A stretch of DNA of 64,000 bases from Candidatus Uabimicrobium amorphum (GTDB lineage Bacteria > Planctomycetota > Uabimicrobiia > Uabimicrobiales > Uabimicrobiaceae): positions 1,674,001-1,738,000 of the forward strand of contig NZ_AP019860.1 of NCBI RefSeq assembly GCF_009002475.1, written 5' to 3'. A model generated the notes under the pieces. That model saw only the letters and a list, made by a program, of their open reading frames with translations, searched no databases and had not been told where the DNA came from. This document shows positions 9,563 to 18,076 of this stretch, one piece after another (position 1 is the stretch's first letter; every line of letters begins with the position of its first letter). A program made the translations under genes and the position numbers.

Positions 9563-11596
9563 GTGAATATTAGTCAACGCTGCTGGTGTTTGGTATTGGT
9601 AGTAATGCTATTCTTGCAAGCACAAGAAAAAACAGTACAGCAAGACCAAGCCAACAATCAGGTGGAAATTCGCAAGGTAATGAAAAAAGTTTATCCAGCA
9701 CTCGTGCGAATTTCGGTGGTGACAGCATTTGTCGCGCAAGGACGCGAACAAAAAGCGTTCACCAGTGGTAGTGGAGCGATTATTTCCCCAGATGGTTATG
9801 TTGTTACCAACCACCACGTCGTGGGAGGGGCAAAGAGAATTTGGTGTACACTGTCCAACAAAGAAGAGGTCGAAGCCGATTTAATCGGTACTGATGCGTT
9901 GTGTGACATCGCCATTATCAAACTCAAACCATGGACAATGCGCGTTCCCGTACGTTCTTTTGCTCATGCTTCTTGGGGAGATTCCAATGAACTGAAGATT
10001 GGGCAAAAAGTATTTGCCATGGGAAGTCCTGGAGCGATTTCACAAACGGTCACTTATGGAATTATTGGTAACCTCAATATGGTAATTCCCAAAGCAATCG
10101 GTGGAAGAAATAGCTTTATGCTCGATGGCGAAGCTGTGGGAAGCATTGTAAGATGGATCATCCACGATGCAACCATCTTCGGTGGAAATAGTGGTGGGCC
10201 ACTTGTTGATCTAGATGGCAAAATTATTGGTATTAACGAAATTGGTATTGCTGGCCTTGGTGGCGCGATACCAGCCAACACAGCCAAACGTGTTGCAGAT
10301 AGTCTTATCAAAAAAGGTTATGTTGAACGCACATGGATCGGGACTAGGGTACAAACTCTTCTTAAATCAGACCAGCGTTTGTACGGTGTTCTTGTCAGCA
10401 ACGTTACCAAAGGTTCTCCTGCCGAAGAAGCAGGGATTCAATCAGGTGATATTGTCGTTGAGTTTAACGGTACTAGAATTTCTGGTCGCTACGAAGAGCA
10501 AATACCAGTATTTAATGCTTTGGTTTTTGATACTCCTATCGACACAGAAGTACCTGTCACCGTAATGCGTAACGACAAAGAATTAAAGTTAAAGCTTACC
10601 ACACGTGCACGTGGCAAAGCTAAAGAACTAGATCACGAAGTTCTTTCTTGGGGAATCACTGCGCGAAATCTAACCAAACTCAACACCGTACGTTTACGCC
10701 GCGATAGCAAAAAAGGTGTGTTTATATCGAGTGTACGTCCTGGTGGGCCTTGTGGACAAGCAAAACCTTCATTGCGCGTAGGGGATATCATTACCAAAAT
10801 TAGTGGTATGGAGGTCAATGATTTAAACGCAATGCTAGAGCTAACCAAAAAGCTAACTGCCGAGAAAAAAACAACAACGGTTGTTGTAGAATTCGAGCGC
10901 AGAAAAGATCAGTATTTAACAGCTGTACAACTCGGAGAAGAAGACAAAGATAGTTGGGCGCGCGCTAGAAAAGCTTGGTTTCCGGCCAAAGTACAAGTAC
11001 TTACCACACCTTTGGCGAAAGCTCTGGGTTTAGAAGGCAAAAAAGGTGTGCGTATTACACGTCTTTACCCACAACTGACAGACGGAGATTTCCGTTTGGG
11101 GGATATCATCACTCATCTCAATGAGGTGTCTATTGATGCTTCCAATACATCGCATTCAGAAGTTTTCCCCACCATGATTCGCCGTTTTCGCGCACGCAAG
11201 AAAGTCGATTTTACGGTGATCCGCGATGGCAAAGAACTTAAGGTCAATTATAAGTTGCCCAAATCACCAAAGCCGAGTGCGGAGATGAAAACTTACGTAA
11301 ACGAACACTTTGAATTTACTGTGCGCAATATGGCCGTAATGGACAAAATAGCTTTGAATTTGCCACAGGATTACAAAGGTGCTTTACTAAAAGAAGTACG
11401 CACCGGTGGGTGGTTGAGTCTGGCACGTATAAGAACCAACGACATACTCCTAAGTATCAACGGCGAAAAAATACAAAACGTCAACGACGTCAAAAAAATT
11501 ATGGAAAACCTACATAAAGAAAAACCTAGTTCTGTTGTATTTTACGTCTATCGTCGCGGAACACATTTTTACGCAGAAGCGCGGCCAAAATGGTAA
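9563..11596 (+). CDS. secreted HtrA/DegP-like serine protease with four PDZ-like domains
   Basis: The 677-residue protein starts at GTG 9563, behind AAGGAAGG. It has a short signal peptide (1-20). The trypsin-like domain covers about 37-225, with VTNHHV (His85), CDIAII (Asp115) and GGNSGGPL (Ser210), a full triad. Four PDZ-like units follow, beginning GVLVSNV (about 272), GVFISSV (about 388), GVRITRL (about 494) and GALLKEV (about 607). DegP normally has two. It probably acts in envelope protein quality control. The next gene is a related, inactivated protein with its own signal peptide. Confidence 0.9.
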   Translation: MNISQRCWCLVLVVMLFLQAQEKTVQQDQANNQVEIRKVMKKVYPALVRISVVTAFVAQGREQKAFTSGSGAIISPDGYVVTNHHVVGGAKRIWCTLSNKEEVEADLIGTDALCDIAIIKLKPWTMRVPVRSFAHASWGDSNELKIGQKVFAMGSPGAISQTVTYGIIGNLNMVIPKAIGGRNSFMLDGEAVGSIVRWIIHDATIFGGNSGGPLVDLDGKIIGINEIGIAGLGGAIPANTAKRVADSLIKKGYVERTWIGTRVQTLLKSDQRLYGVLVSNVTKGSPAEEAGIQSGDIVVEFNGTRISGRYEEQIPVFNALVFDTPIDTEVPVTVMRNDKELKLKLTTRARGKAKELDHEVLSWGITARNLTKLNTVRLRRDSKKGVFISSVRPGGPCGQAKPSLRVGDIITKISGMEVNDLNAMLELTKKLTAEKKTTTVVVEFERRKDQYLTAVQLGEEDKDSWARARKAWFPAKVQVLTTPLAKALGLEGKKGVRITRLYPQLTDGDFRLGDIITHLNEVSIDASNTSHSEVFPTMIRRFRARKKVDFTVIRDGKELKVNYKLPKSPKPSAEMKTYVNEHFEFTVRNMAVMDKIALNLPQDYKGALLKEVRTGGWLSLARIRTNDILLSINGEKIQNVNDVKKIMENLHKEKPSSVVFYVYRRGTHFYAEARPKW

Positions 11597-11659
11597 AGCA
11601 GACCGCTACAGAGTTGAGGTTTAGAAGAATTTAGATATTTTATTTCGAAGGAATTACAC

Positions 11660-12451
11660 ATGTATAAATTATTATTACTGTTCGTGATGAGCGGTTTGTT
11701 ATTCGCACAAGAACAACAAAGTGAAACGCAAGCGACAGAATCCTCTAGCAAAACACAGAAACAAAAGATTCTAGATATTGTTGATGCTCATAAAGATGCC
11801 GTTGTTTCCGTGCAATTAGTCGTCAAAATACCATCGATGGGTAATTTTGAACGCAAACTGGAAATACCAGGTACAGTTGTCAATGAACAAGGGTTAGTGA
11901 TTGTCTCTAATTCGCAGGCAGACCCCATGGTAGCCATGCGTCGTCGTTTCCAACAAGGCGGCCCACAAAACGCCAAAACCGAATTTACAGATATCAAAAT
12001 TATCTGCAATGACAATACCGAAGTTCCAGCACAAATCGCCATGCAAGACGAAGATTTGGACATTATTTTTATCAAGCCAAAAGAAAATAAACGCAAGTTT
12101 GCTTACATTTCACTTGATAAAACCGCAAAGCCACAATTGTTAGACGATGTAGTGGTTATTGCCAAACTAGACGCCTCTACCGGAAGAACACCAATGATTT
12201 TCCATACACGTGTTATGGCGATTATCACCAAGCCAAGTACCTACTATGTTATTTTTGGTATTTCCGCTGGTGTTCCGGCATTCGATGAAAATGGAAAATG
12301 CTTTGGTCTGCTTCTAAGTCGCATTGGTGGTGGAAATGCAGCAATGACCAACAACAGTAACATTGCTTCAGCAATGGCAATGTTACCGATGATTTTGCCA
12401 GCAGAAGACATTCTCGATGTTATCGCAGATTTGGAAGAAGAGGAAGAGTAA
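11660..12451 (+). CDS. secreted trypsin-fold protein lacking catalytic residues (pseudoprotease)
   Basis: This 263-residue protein has a signal peptide (1-16). It lines up with the chymotrypsin-like domain of the upstream HtrA gene: GTVVNEQGLVIVSNSQA replaces GAIISPDGYVVTNHHV, so the catalytic His is lost. EDLDIIFI keeps the Asp. SAGVPAFDENGK replaces NSGGPLVDLDGK, so the nucleophilic Ser becomes Ala. There is no PDZ domain, and the C-terminus is an acidic Glu run. It lies 63 bases after the protease gene and ends before a terminator, so it is probably a co-expressed partner or substrate binder. That role is inferred. Confidence 0.75.
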   Translation: MYKLLLLFVMSGLLFAQEQQSETQATESSSKTQKQKILDIVDAHKDAVVSVQLVVKIPSMGNFERKLEIPGTVVNEQGLVIVSNSQADPMVAMRRRFQQGGPQNAKTEFTDIKIICNDNTEVPAQIAMQDEDLDIIFIKPKENKRKFAYISLDKTAKPQLLDDVVVIAKLDASTGRTPMIFHTRVMAIITKPSTYYVIFGISAGVPAFDENGKCFGLLLSRIGGGNAAMTNNSNIASAMAMLPMILPAEDILDVIADLEEEEE

Positions 12452-12479
12452 ACGACGTTTTCGTTGACAAATAGAATAG

Positions 12480-12518
12480 AAACATTCACGCTCGCAATAG
12501 ATGGGTGTGAATGTTTTT
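12480..12518 (+). terminator. intrinsic terminator after the protease pair
   Basis: Arms aaacattcac (12480-12489) and gtgaatgttt (12507-12516) form a 10-bp stem followed by Ts. It lies 29 bases after the pseudoprotease stop and should end the htrA-pseudoprotease transcript. Confidence 0.75.
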
Positions 12519-12811
12519 ACATCGCAACATCACCACTTCAAATCGTAATTCAATTCCCAAAATAGACTCAGCTTAGGTTAGCTGTTGTGAACAACAAATA
12601 ATGCGTCTATATCATAGAGCTTGATAATTTACCAGGAACAATTTTTAAAATCGCATTAAACAGTTTGGCAACACTTATTTTGTGGTCAAAACGTATAAGT
12701 AACTTTCACAACTCCGTTGCAAGCAGTTATTGTAGTAGAAATAGAGAAAACACCTATCACATGGATTACTATATTTGTGTTTTAGATATTTTTTATTCTT
12801 TTACAGGAGAT
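12519..12811. other. intergenic, nothing recognised
   Basis: This is an AT-rich stretch between the protease terminator and the DUF6678 gene. I see no gene, repeat or clear promoter. The in-frame extension of the next gene upstream to 12665 is unlike its family and looks spurious. Confidence 0.5.
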
Positions 12812-13186
12812 ATGATGGACAGAGATCTTTTAGAAATAGTTAATCAAAGAAAGATTAAATCTGTTATTAGTAAAGAGAAATGGAATAAACTTTGTTTGTC
12901 ATTTGATAAAATTTCTCCAGAGGTACGGTACAAATCAATTGATGGAAATGAAATTTATGGTTTTAGCAAAGTTTGGTGGCATGAGTTATTTAGTGATTCA
13001 GAGACTATCGAATGGATAGATATTAAAACAGTATTAACTGAGTTTCGCGGAAGACTAATTCCCCCAAAAGAAATTGACATAAGTAGAAGTATATTAAAAA
13101 TTCTTGAAAAATTTAATATTTCTTATACCACTGGAGAAAAATACTTTAGGATTTGGTGTTATATTAGTTCTGAATCAAGCCAATAA
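12812..13186 (+). CDS. DUF6678 family protein
   Basis: This protein of about 124 residues has an AGGAGA site right before ATG 12812/12815. The features fit DUF6678: SKEKWNKLCLSF near the start, a central aromatic region ending ETIEWIDI, then GRLIPPKEIDIS and a C-terminal YTTGEKYFRIWCY. The function of the family is unknown, and its members are often found in variable regions. The gene borders a remnant zone (13.2-14 kb), and its codon use looks more AT-rich than that of its neighbours, which suggests acquisition. Confidence 0.6.
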   Translation: MMDRDLLEIVNQRKIKSVISKEKWNKLCLSFDKISPEVRYKSIDGNEIYGFSKVWWHELFSDSETIEWIDIKTVLTEFRGRLIPPKEIDISRSILKILEKFNISYTTGEKYFRIWCYISSESSQ

Positions 13187-13464
13187 TTACAACCAAACCT
13201 GTTACCAAAATTCTTCTTCAAACAGGAGGACCGGATTTAGAGCTTTTAGATGGCTATGAAAGATGTCCACTAGACCTAAAAACGAATGTAAAAGACGCCA
13301 AATACACATATCGGTCATTCTCTCAAGAGAGCAAGCATAGTTCACCTATCGTAGATCTAAATGTTGTAGTTCTAAAAAATGGTGATAGCCTAGAGGATAA
13401 ACTCCAATGTGGCTACGAATTTATACCCTGTAGACTTGAATACTTGAGTATCAGGTATAGATAG
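13174..13464 (+). pseudogene. remnant with MABP-like repeats, no start codon
   Basis: An open frame of 96 codons runs from after TGA (13171-13173) to TAG (13462-13464). It has no ATG, GTG or TTG before its last residues. The translation contains DGYERCPLDLKTNVKDAKYT, then SPIVDLNVVVLKNGDS and QCGYEF. The pattern GYE...DL..........Y.YR plus P(I)xDLxVV recalls MABP (MVB12-associated beta-prism) repeats. It shares no start with the DUF6678 gene just upstream, being in a different frame, so it is best read as a truncated gene 3' end. The family call is tentative. Confidence 0.45.
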
Positions 13465-13550
13465 AATGTACCTTGTATACAAAAAAAATAGTATCTAGCC
13501 TGTATACGGTGAAGGAGTGAAACGACTGGCCATGCAATAAAAGTTTACAC

Positions 13551-13623
13551 AAACAACTGTTCACCTTCTCTAACCAACCATAAAACCCTGAAAAGGATAA
13601 TCTTACAAGGTGAACAGTTGTTT
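13551..13623. repeat. perfect 17-bp inverted repeat with 39-base loop
   Basis: Arms at 13551-13567 (aaacaactgttcacctt) and 13607-13623 are perfect reverse complements, followed by more Ts. A partial third copy, aactgttcacttt, starts near 13647. It lies between the MABP-like and primase remnants. It could be a terminator or the end of a small mobile element. Confidence 0.5.
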
Positions 13624-13731
13624 TTTTATAAAATCATCTGTTCGATAACTGTTCACTTTGTAACATATGATTGTACAGATACTTGAGGCTCAGTGCACGA
13701 AGGCGAACAGTCAAAACCAATTATTTTTGTT

Positions 13732-13969
13732 TTACGAAATCGTAAGTCCTTGGTATCCACGATAAACTTTACCAGCACTTGTTTTTTCTTTTTTGTGTAA
13801 AGCCAAGACGCTTTAGTGCCATACCAAGTTTGTTTGTAGCTAATGAGTAATGGCCATTTTCTTTGCTCCAAGTAACGTATCTTTCGCGAAGTTCTTTTAC
13901 TGCGAAAAAATTGTTCTCATTCACCTTGCATTCTTCATCGACAAAACCAATAGCTTTACAAGCCTGGCT
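13732..13969 (-). pseudogene. truncated, frameshifted phage/plasmid primase C-terminus
   Basis: The minus strand reads KAIGFVDEECKVNENNFFAV, then KELRERYVTWSKENGHYSL and NKLGMALKRLGFTQKRKNK. After a +1 shift in an A-rich run it continues SAGKVYRGYQGLTIS and stops at 13732. This matches the C-terminal winged-helix part of P4/D5-type primase-helicases, which usually ends in ...R.W.GI.L. The N-terminal helicase part is missing: the frame begins directly after the stop codon of the neighbouring secreted-protein gene. It is a remnant of a phage or integrative element. Confidence 0.6.
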
Positions 13970-15136
13970 TTAGTAAGATCTAAGATCATCACCGACAACA
14001 CTTGACGCTGCTTTAATGAGCTTTTCCATAGCCCCACCAGCAACTATTTTTTTCATTGCATCCACTTGACTCTCGCCCACTTCGTTTTCAATTAGGTCGT
14101 ATGCCTTATTTAGCAACATCTTATTTGTTTTCGCCAGCCGCACGCATTTATTTGCGGCCATAATCATGTAAGCGCTGACAAATCGGTGTTGAAAAGGTTT
14201 GAATTTTGCATCATGATATACGAGAAATCTCTTGGTTCTCTTTCTATCTTGCCCATAGCGAAAATCACGATTTACCCTAATGGTCACTTCTCCTTTTTTA
14301 CTTATTTTTGCAGAAGATAGTAATTTATCTTTATAATCTCGATACACAAACAGCACTACATCTCTTTTACCACGGCAAGCCGCAGAAATTTTGTAATATT
14401 GTTCTCTGTATTTTTTTCCCCAGTCTTGGCTCCATTCAACTGAGATAAGGTTTCTACTAGATAAATCTTTTTCCTTGAATTGTATTTTATCTCCAGATTC
14501 CACTAAGCCACCTGAATATGCTCGAAGATTATCTCCAAAAGTAGATGCGGCTACGTCAATAGCTTTTTCTGCGGCTCCGCTACGAATTCCTTTTTTAATT
14601 AAGTCAACAACTCCTTTTCCTAACTGTTTTTCAACGATACCAAAAGCAATTTTAGCAGCGGATGAATCGGAACCTTTCTTCATCAATTTGGCGCATTTTT
14701 TCGCCATACTGATCACGTAGGCATGAAGGAATCTGTGTTGATAGGGTTGAAAACTTCTATCGTGATAGACTAGAAATCTTCTTGTTTTTTTCCTATTCTG
14801 TCCATAGCGAAAAGCATTGGTTACGGTGGCTGTCACTTTCTTTTTCTTTTTGTCGAGTTTCGCAAAAGACATCAGTCTGTCTTTATAGTCTTTGTGGACA
14901 AATAGCATCAAGTCGCCTTTTCCTTTGCACGTCGCTGAAACCTTGTAGTATTTTTCTTTATACTTCGTACCAAAGCCCTGGCTCCATTTTATTTCGATTA
15001 AATTTTTCTTTGAAAATTGGTTTTTATTAAATACTATTTTATCACCCTTCTCTACTAACTTAGCAAAAGAAACTGAAGTAAGTATAAATAAAACTGACAA
15101 AGTTATCAGAGCCTTTTTTACGACTTGGCTGAACAT
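13970..15136 (-). CDS. secreted protein made of two homologous halves, unknown
   Basis: The protein has 388 residues with a signal peptide (1-25, ending SVSFA). Two copies of a domain of about 185 residues follow. Copy one starts LVEKGDKIVF (about 27) and copy two LVESGDKIQF (about 217). Matching blocks include IEIKWSQGFG / ISVEWSQDWG, FRYGQNRKKTRRFLVYHD / FRYGQDRKRTKRFLVYHD and the FGDNLRAY / VGDDLRSY ends. It is very basic (Lys/Arg-rich). I do not recognise the family. It is an internal tandem duplication of an exported basic domain. Confidence 0.8.
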   Translation of the reverse strand: MFSQVVKKALITLSVLFILTSVSFAKLVEKGDKIVFNKNQFSKKNLIEIKWSQGFGTKYKEKYYKVSATCKGKGDLMLFVHKDYKDRLMSFAKLDKKKKKVTATVTNAFRYGQNRKKTRRFLVYHDRSFQPYQHRFLHAYVISMAKKCAKLMKKGSDSSAAKIAFGIVEKQLGKGVVDLIKKGIRSGAAEKAIDVAASTFGDNLRAYSGGLVESGDKIQFKEKDLSSRNLISVEWSQDWGKKYREQYYKISAACRGKRDVVLFVYRDYKDKLLSSAKISKKGEVTIRVNRDFRYGQDRKRTKRFLVYHDAKFKPFQHRFVSAYMIMAANKCVRLAKTNKMLLNKAYDLIENEVGESQVDAMKKIVAGGAMEKLIKAASSVVGDDLRSY

Positions 15137-15481
15137 ATTTTATCTCCTTAAGATTCAAAAACACAAACTATATTCTATAAAAAATAACAATAGCGAATTA
15201 CAAAGTCAACATAAATATGCAAAATTTGCACAATATAGTCGACAAAATAGATAAAAAACATTTTACTTATTAATTTATTCGAACCTATATTCACAGCTTA
15301 AATATGGTATTTAATTGTTAATGTAAAACTGGTGCCAGACTTCATTAGCAAAGCAGGCAAGTTTAATAAAAAAGGTAGTTTACAGTTTTATGATGTTAGA
15401 GAAATAGATTTCTTGTCGTATGAGTATGTAAAATAACAAAATACACAATCGGACATTTTACATATGAAGGAGAAAGAAAAG
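15137..15481. other. AT-rich intergenic region upstream of RAYT
   Basis: This is the divergent region between the duplicated secreted protein and the RAYT gene. It holds the left copy of the 32-bp repeat (15325-15356) and otherwise nothing I recognise. The secreted-protein gene has an AGGAGAT site upstream of its ATG at 15136. Confidence 0.6.
15325..15356 (+). repeat. 32-bp direct repeat, left copy, with GTGCCAGACT core
   Basis: The sequence starts aaaactggtgccagacttca and is identical over 32 bases to 16679-16710. The two copies bracket the RAYT gene and its repeat array. Confidence 0.9.
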
Positions 15482-16198
15482 ATGCGGCCAACCAGAATAT
15501 CTATGATCAATGGCTTGTTTCATGTCACGACAAGATGCGACAATAAAAACTTTTATTTTCGAGAAGATGAAGACTTTACTGAATATCTAAAAATAGTAGA
15601 GAGAGCAAGGAAAAAATATGGTTTTAAATTACATGCTTACTGCTTGACAAGTAATCACGTACACTTACTTCTTTCAACGCCAGTAGAAGATAATCTTTCG
15701 AAACTAATGCAGTATATAAATGGGATGTATGCAAGAATCTACAATAGAAGACACAAAAGGACAGGACATTTTTGGGGAGAGCGCTTTTATTCAACTATCG
15801 TAGAGTCAGAAAATCAGCTCCTAAGCACCATTTTTTATATTGAGTTGAACATGACGAGAAACGGTGTAACTAAACATCCAAAAGAATGGAAATGGAGTAG
15901 CTATAACCAACATACAAAGGGTAAAGGACCTATAGAAATTGATTTTCATGAAATCTATATGGCGTTAGGTAATACAGATAAAGAAAGACGTAACAAATAT
16001 ATTACGATGATGAGTGATAGAATCATACAAAAAGGATTATTGGCTAAACAACCACAAGTCACCTATGGCCTAATATTTGGTTCTGAGTCTTTTATCAAGG
16101 AGATTATTGGTAATCACACAAATCATAGATATTACACAAATCGTAAACACTTTGCTGTAGATGAAACTACATTTTGTTTACGAAAATTCAAAACTTGA
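15482..16198 (+). CDS. REP-associated tyrosine transposase (RAYT), copy 1
   Basis: This is a 238-residue Y1 (HUH) single-strand transposase. The HUH motif is in SNHVHLLLSTP, the RAYT-typical RTGHFWGERFYS follows, and the likely nucleophile is the Tyr in FYIELNMTRNGV. The domesticated RAYT class acts on short palindromic REP sequences rather than on its own IS ends. I chose ATG 15482 because AAGGAGAA lies eight bases before it and the second copy in the window has the same 238 residues. An array of AGTCTGGCA repeats follows it directly. Confidence 0.9.
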   Translation: MRPTRISMINGLFHVTTRCDNKNFYFREDEDFTEYLKIVERARKKYGFKLHAYCLTSNHVHLLLSTPVEDNLSKLMQYINGMYARIYNRRHKRTGHFWGERFYSTIVESENQLLSTIFYIELNMTRNGVTKHPKEWKWSSYNQHTKGKGPIEIDFHEIYMALGNTDKERRNKYITMMSDRIIQKGLLAKQPQVTYGLIFGSESFIKEIIGNHTNHRYYTNRKHFAVDETTFCLRKFKT

Positions 16199-16259
16199 TT
16201 TCTACTCACAATATGTAAATGAATTCCCCCCTTAGAGAAAGTCTATCTATTTCAAAAAA

Positions 16260-16286
16260 TGTGCACAACTTTGCACACTTTTTTAC
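16260..16286 (+). terminator. likely terminator after RAYT copy 1
   Basis: Arms tgtgca (16260-16265) and tgcaca (16272-16277) are followed by a run of six Ts. It lies 62 bases after the RAYT stop. The stem is short, so the call is moderate. Confidence 0.5.
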
Positions 16287-16390
16287 TTAAGAATTTATCT
16301 TTCTTGAGTCAAAATGTCCCATTTTCATCTAAATTCTAGACGTGTTTATCGAATACATTATTGTATTCTACTTTTTTGTTTACCTACCGT

Positions 16391-16610
16391 TGTGTGAGTC
16401 TGGCATTTATTCGTTTATTCGTTATATTTTCGGTGTGAGTCTGGCATTTATTTTCTTTATTTTCCTGGCATTTATTATATTTTCGGTGTGAGTCTGGCAT
16501 TTATTTTCTTTATTTTCCTGGCATTTATTTTCCATTTATTTTCTTGGCTGTCTTTTGTGAGTCTGGCATTTATTTTGCATTTATTTTCGGTGTGAGTCTG
16601 GCATTTAATG
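16391..16610. repeat. REP-like array 1: five copies of gtgagtctggcattta
   Basis: The core agtctggca is seen at 16397, 16438, 16491, 16560 and 16595, each followed by ttta. Degenerate half-copies (ctggcatttat) lie between them, spaced by T-rich sequence. The core is the reverse complement of TGCCAGACT found at four other places in the window. There is no coding frame through it. Confidence 0.85.
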
Positions 16611-16678
16611 TCCTGTATCCCTTTGGGAATAATACTTTCTTAGCGTAATTTCGCAAACTTTCGATAATCGTTTTTGTC

Positions 16679-16710
16679 AAAACTGGTGCCAGACTTCATT
16701 AGCAAAGCAG
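16679..16710 (+). repeat. 32-bp direct repeat, right copy
   Basis: It is identical to 15325-15356 and lies just downstream of the stop of the LRR gene on the minus strand. It may be a mark of RAYT/REP activity or a recombination junction. Confidence 0.9.
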
Positions 16711-16724
16711 CCTTTTAAAACTTA

Positions 16725-18017
16725 CTATTTTGATAAACATACAGTGCAATTTGGCAACCAAGACTTTATTTGTTCTAATTGAGTTTTGTCTATTGTATTG
16801 CCGGATAAATCTAATCTCGTTAAAGAGGGTATTTTACCTAATTCTTTGGGGAAACGACTTAATTTGTTATTTGACAAGGTCAGCCTTTTTAGAGACGATA
16901 ATTTTCCTATTTCTTTGGTTAAATACTTCAATTTGTTAGAGGACAAATCCAACTCTGTGAGAGAAAATAACTTTTCCAATTGTGTATCTAATCCTATTTT
17001 AGAGAGATGATAATGTCGCTCAAAAGTACCGTCTGTAAACACCGAAAGATCTGATATATTAATTGGAAACGCTTCTAAACGATTAGAAGACAAATTTAGT
17101 TTTTTTAAAGAGGATAATTGAGCGAATTCTTGTGGTAAGTAACCCAAGTTATTAAAAGATAAATCTAGTTCCACGAGAGAGGATAACATACCTATATATG
17201 GTACGCCTTCTAATTTGGCAGTTCTGAGTTCAAAAAATAGATCATCATCGGAGTCGATAGGAAAAAACGCTAATGAGTTATGAGATAAATTCAACTTTTT
17301 TAAAGATGAGAGGCTCGTTATCTCTTTAGGGATTCCACCCAACAAGTTATAAGATAAATCAAGCTTGACTAAAGATGGTGGGAATTTTATCTGTTTTTCG
17401 TAATTAAAACCAGAGTTATGAGAAAAATCTAATTCTGTTAAAGATGTCAGTTTAGAAATGCCTTCTAGAGGAAAACGCAGGTGGTTATGAGATAAATTCA
17501 ATTTTGTTAAAGAAGTAAGTTGCTCGATTTCTTTTGGTAGTCTTGTCAGTCTGCAATTAGATAAATTCAACTCGGTTAAAGAAGTAAGTTGCTCGATTTC
17601 TTTTGGCAATCCTGTCCACCGTGTGTTAGATAAGTCTAGCTTGGTTAAAGAAGTAAGCTGCTTGATTTCTTTTGATAGTTTTATATTCCCAGTATTAGAT
17701 AAGTCCAAATCGGTTAAAGAAGAAAATTTATCAATTTCAGGTAGCACTTCTTCTAATTCCATTAATTTCCATTTTTCGATACTCCAGGCCGCAATAAAGG
17801 TAGTTTTCCGCTTGGTATGAACTCTGAAATAGAAGGTATAATCTGAAAGACTGAATGTGTGTAATTGGTAGTTACTTCCATACTTTACTGTAATATCATT
17901 TCTGGCGATGAAATATATAACCAAAAATATTAAAGACAAACTAGAAATCAGAATAGTAATAAGTATTGTTAGTTTTTTTATCCAATGTATTTTCTTTTGC
18001 GACATAGAATCCACCAT
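16725..18017 (-). CDS. leucine-rich-repeat membrane protein
   Basis: The protein has 430 residues. A single N-terminal membrane helix lies near residues 14-37, then a short beta region. From about 95 to the end there are LRRs with the pattern LTSLTKLDLSNT..LPKEI, i.e. bacterial/Shoc2-like LRRs of about 23 residues. The signal-anchor orientation puts the LRR part outside the cytoplasm, where it would bind proteins. Its 3' end abuts REP-like array 1. The other LRR gene in this window (46277) also borders such an array. Confidence 0.85.
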   Translation of the reverse strand: MVDSMSQKKIHWIKKLTILITILISSLSLIFLVIYFIARNDITVKYGSNYQLHTFSLSDYTFYFRVHTKRKTTFIAAWSIEKWKLMELEEVLPEIDKFSSLTDLDLSNTGNIKLSKEIKQLTSLTKLDLSNTRWTGLPKEIEQLTSLTELNLSNCRLTRLPKEIEQLTSLTKLNLSHNHLRFPLEGISKLTSLTELDFSHNSGFNYEKQIKFPPSLVKLDLSYNLLGGIPKEITSLSSLKKLNLSHNSLAFFPIDSDDDLFFELRTAKLEGVPYIGMLSSLVELDLSFNNLGYLPQEFAQLSSLKKLNLSSNRLEAFPINISDLSVFTDGTFERHYHLSKIGLDTQLEKLFSLTELDLSSNKLKYLTKEIGKLSSLKRLTLSNNKLSRFPKELGKIPSLTRLDLSGNTIDKTQLEQIKSWLPNCTVCLSK

Positions 18018-18076
18018 ATAATTTTAATCCCAAAAATTAATTTCGAAGTGTATTTTAACACTACAAATGATTTCTT

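Noticed and set aside
9424..9573. 49-codon open frame with a GGGAG site before the HtrA gene
   Set aside because: It overlaps the GTG start of the protease, its composition is not protein-like and I recognise no family. It could be a leader peptide but there is no support.
13738..13790. Programmed -1 frameshift at the A-rich heptamer in the primase tail
   Set aside because: The continuation that matches the family is in the +1 frame, not -1, so a simple indel explains it better.
13653..13871. 72-codon open frame on the minus strand
   Set aside because: It reads the primase remnant in the wrong frame. The neighbouring frames give the family motifs.
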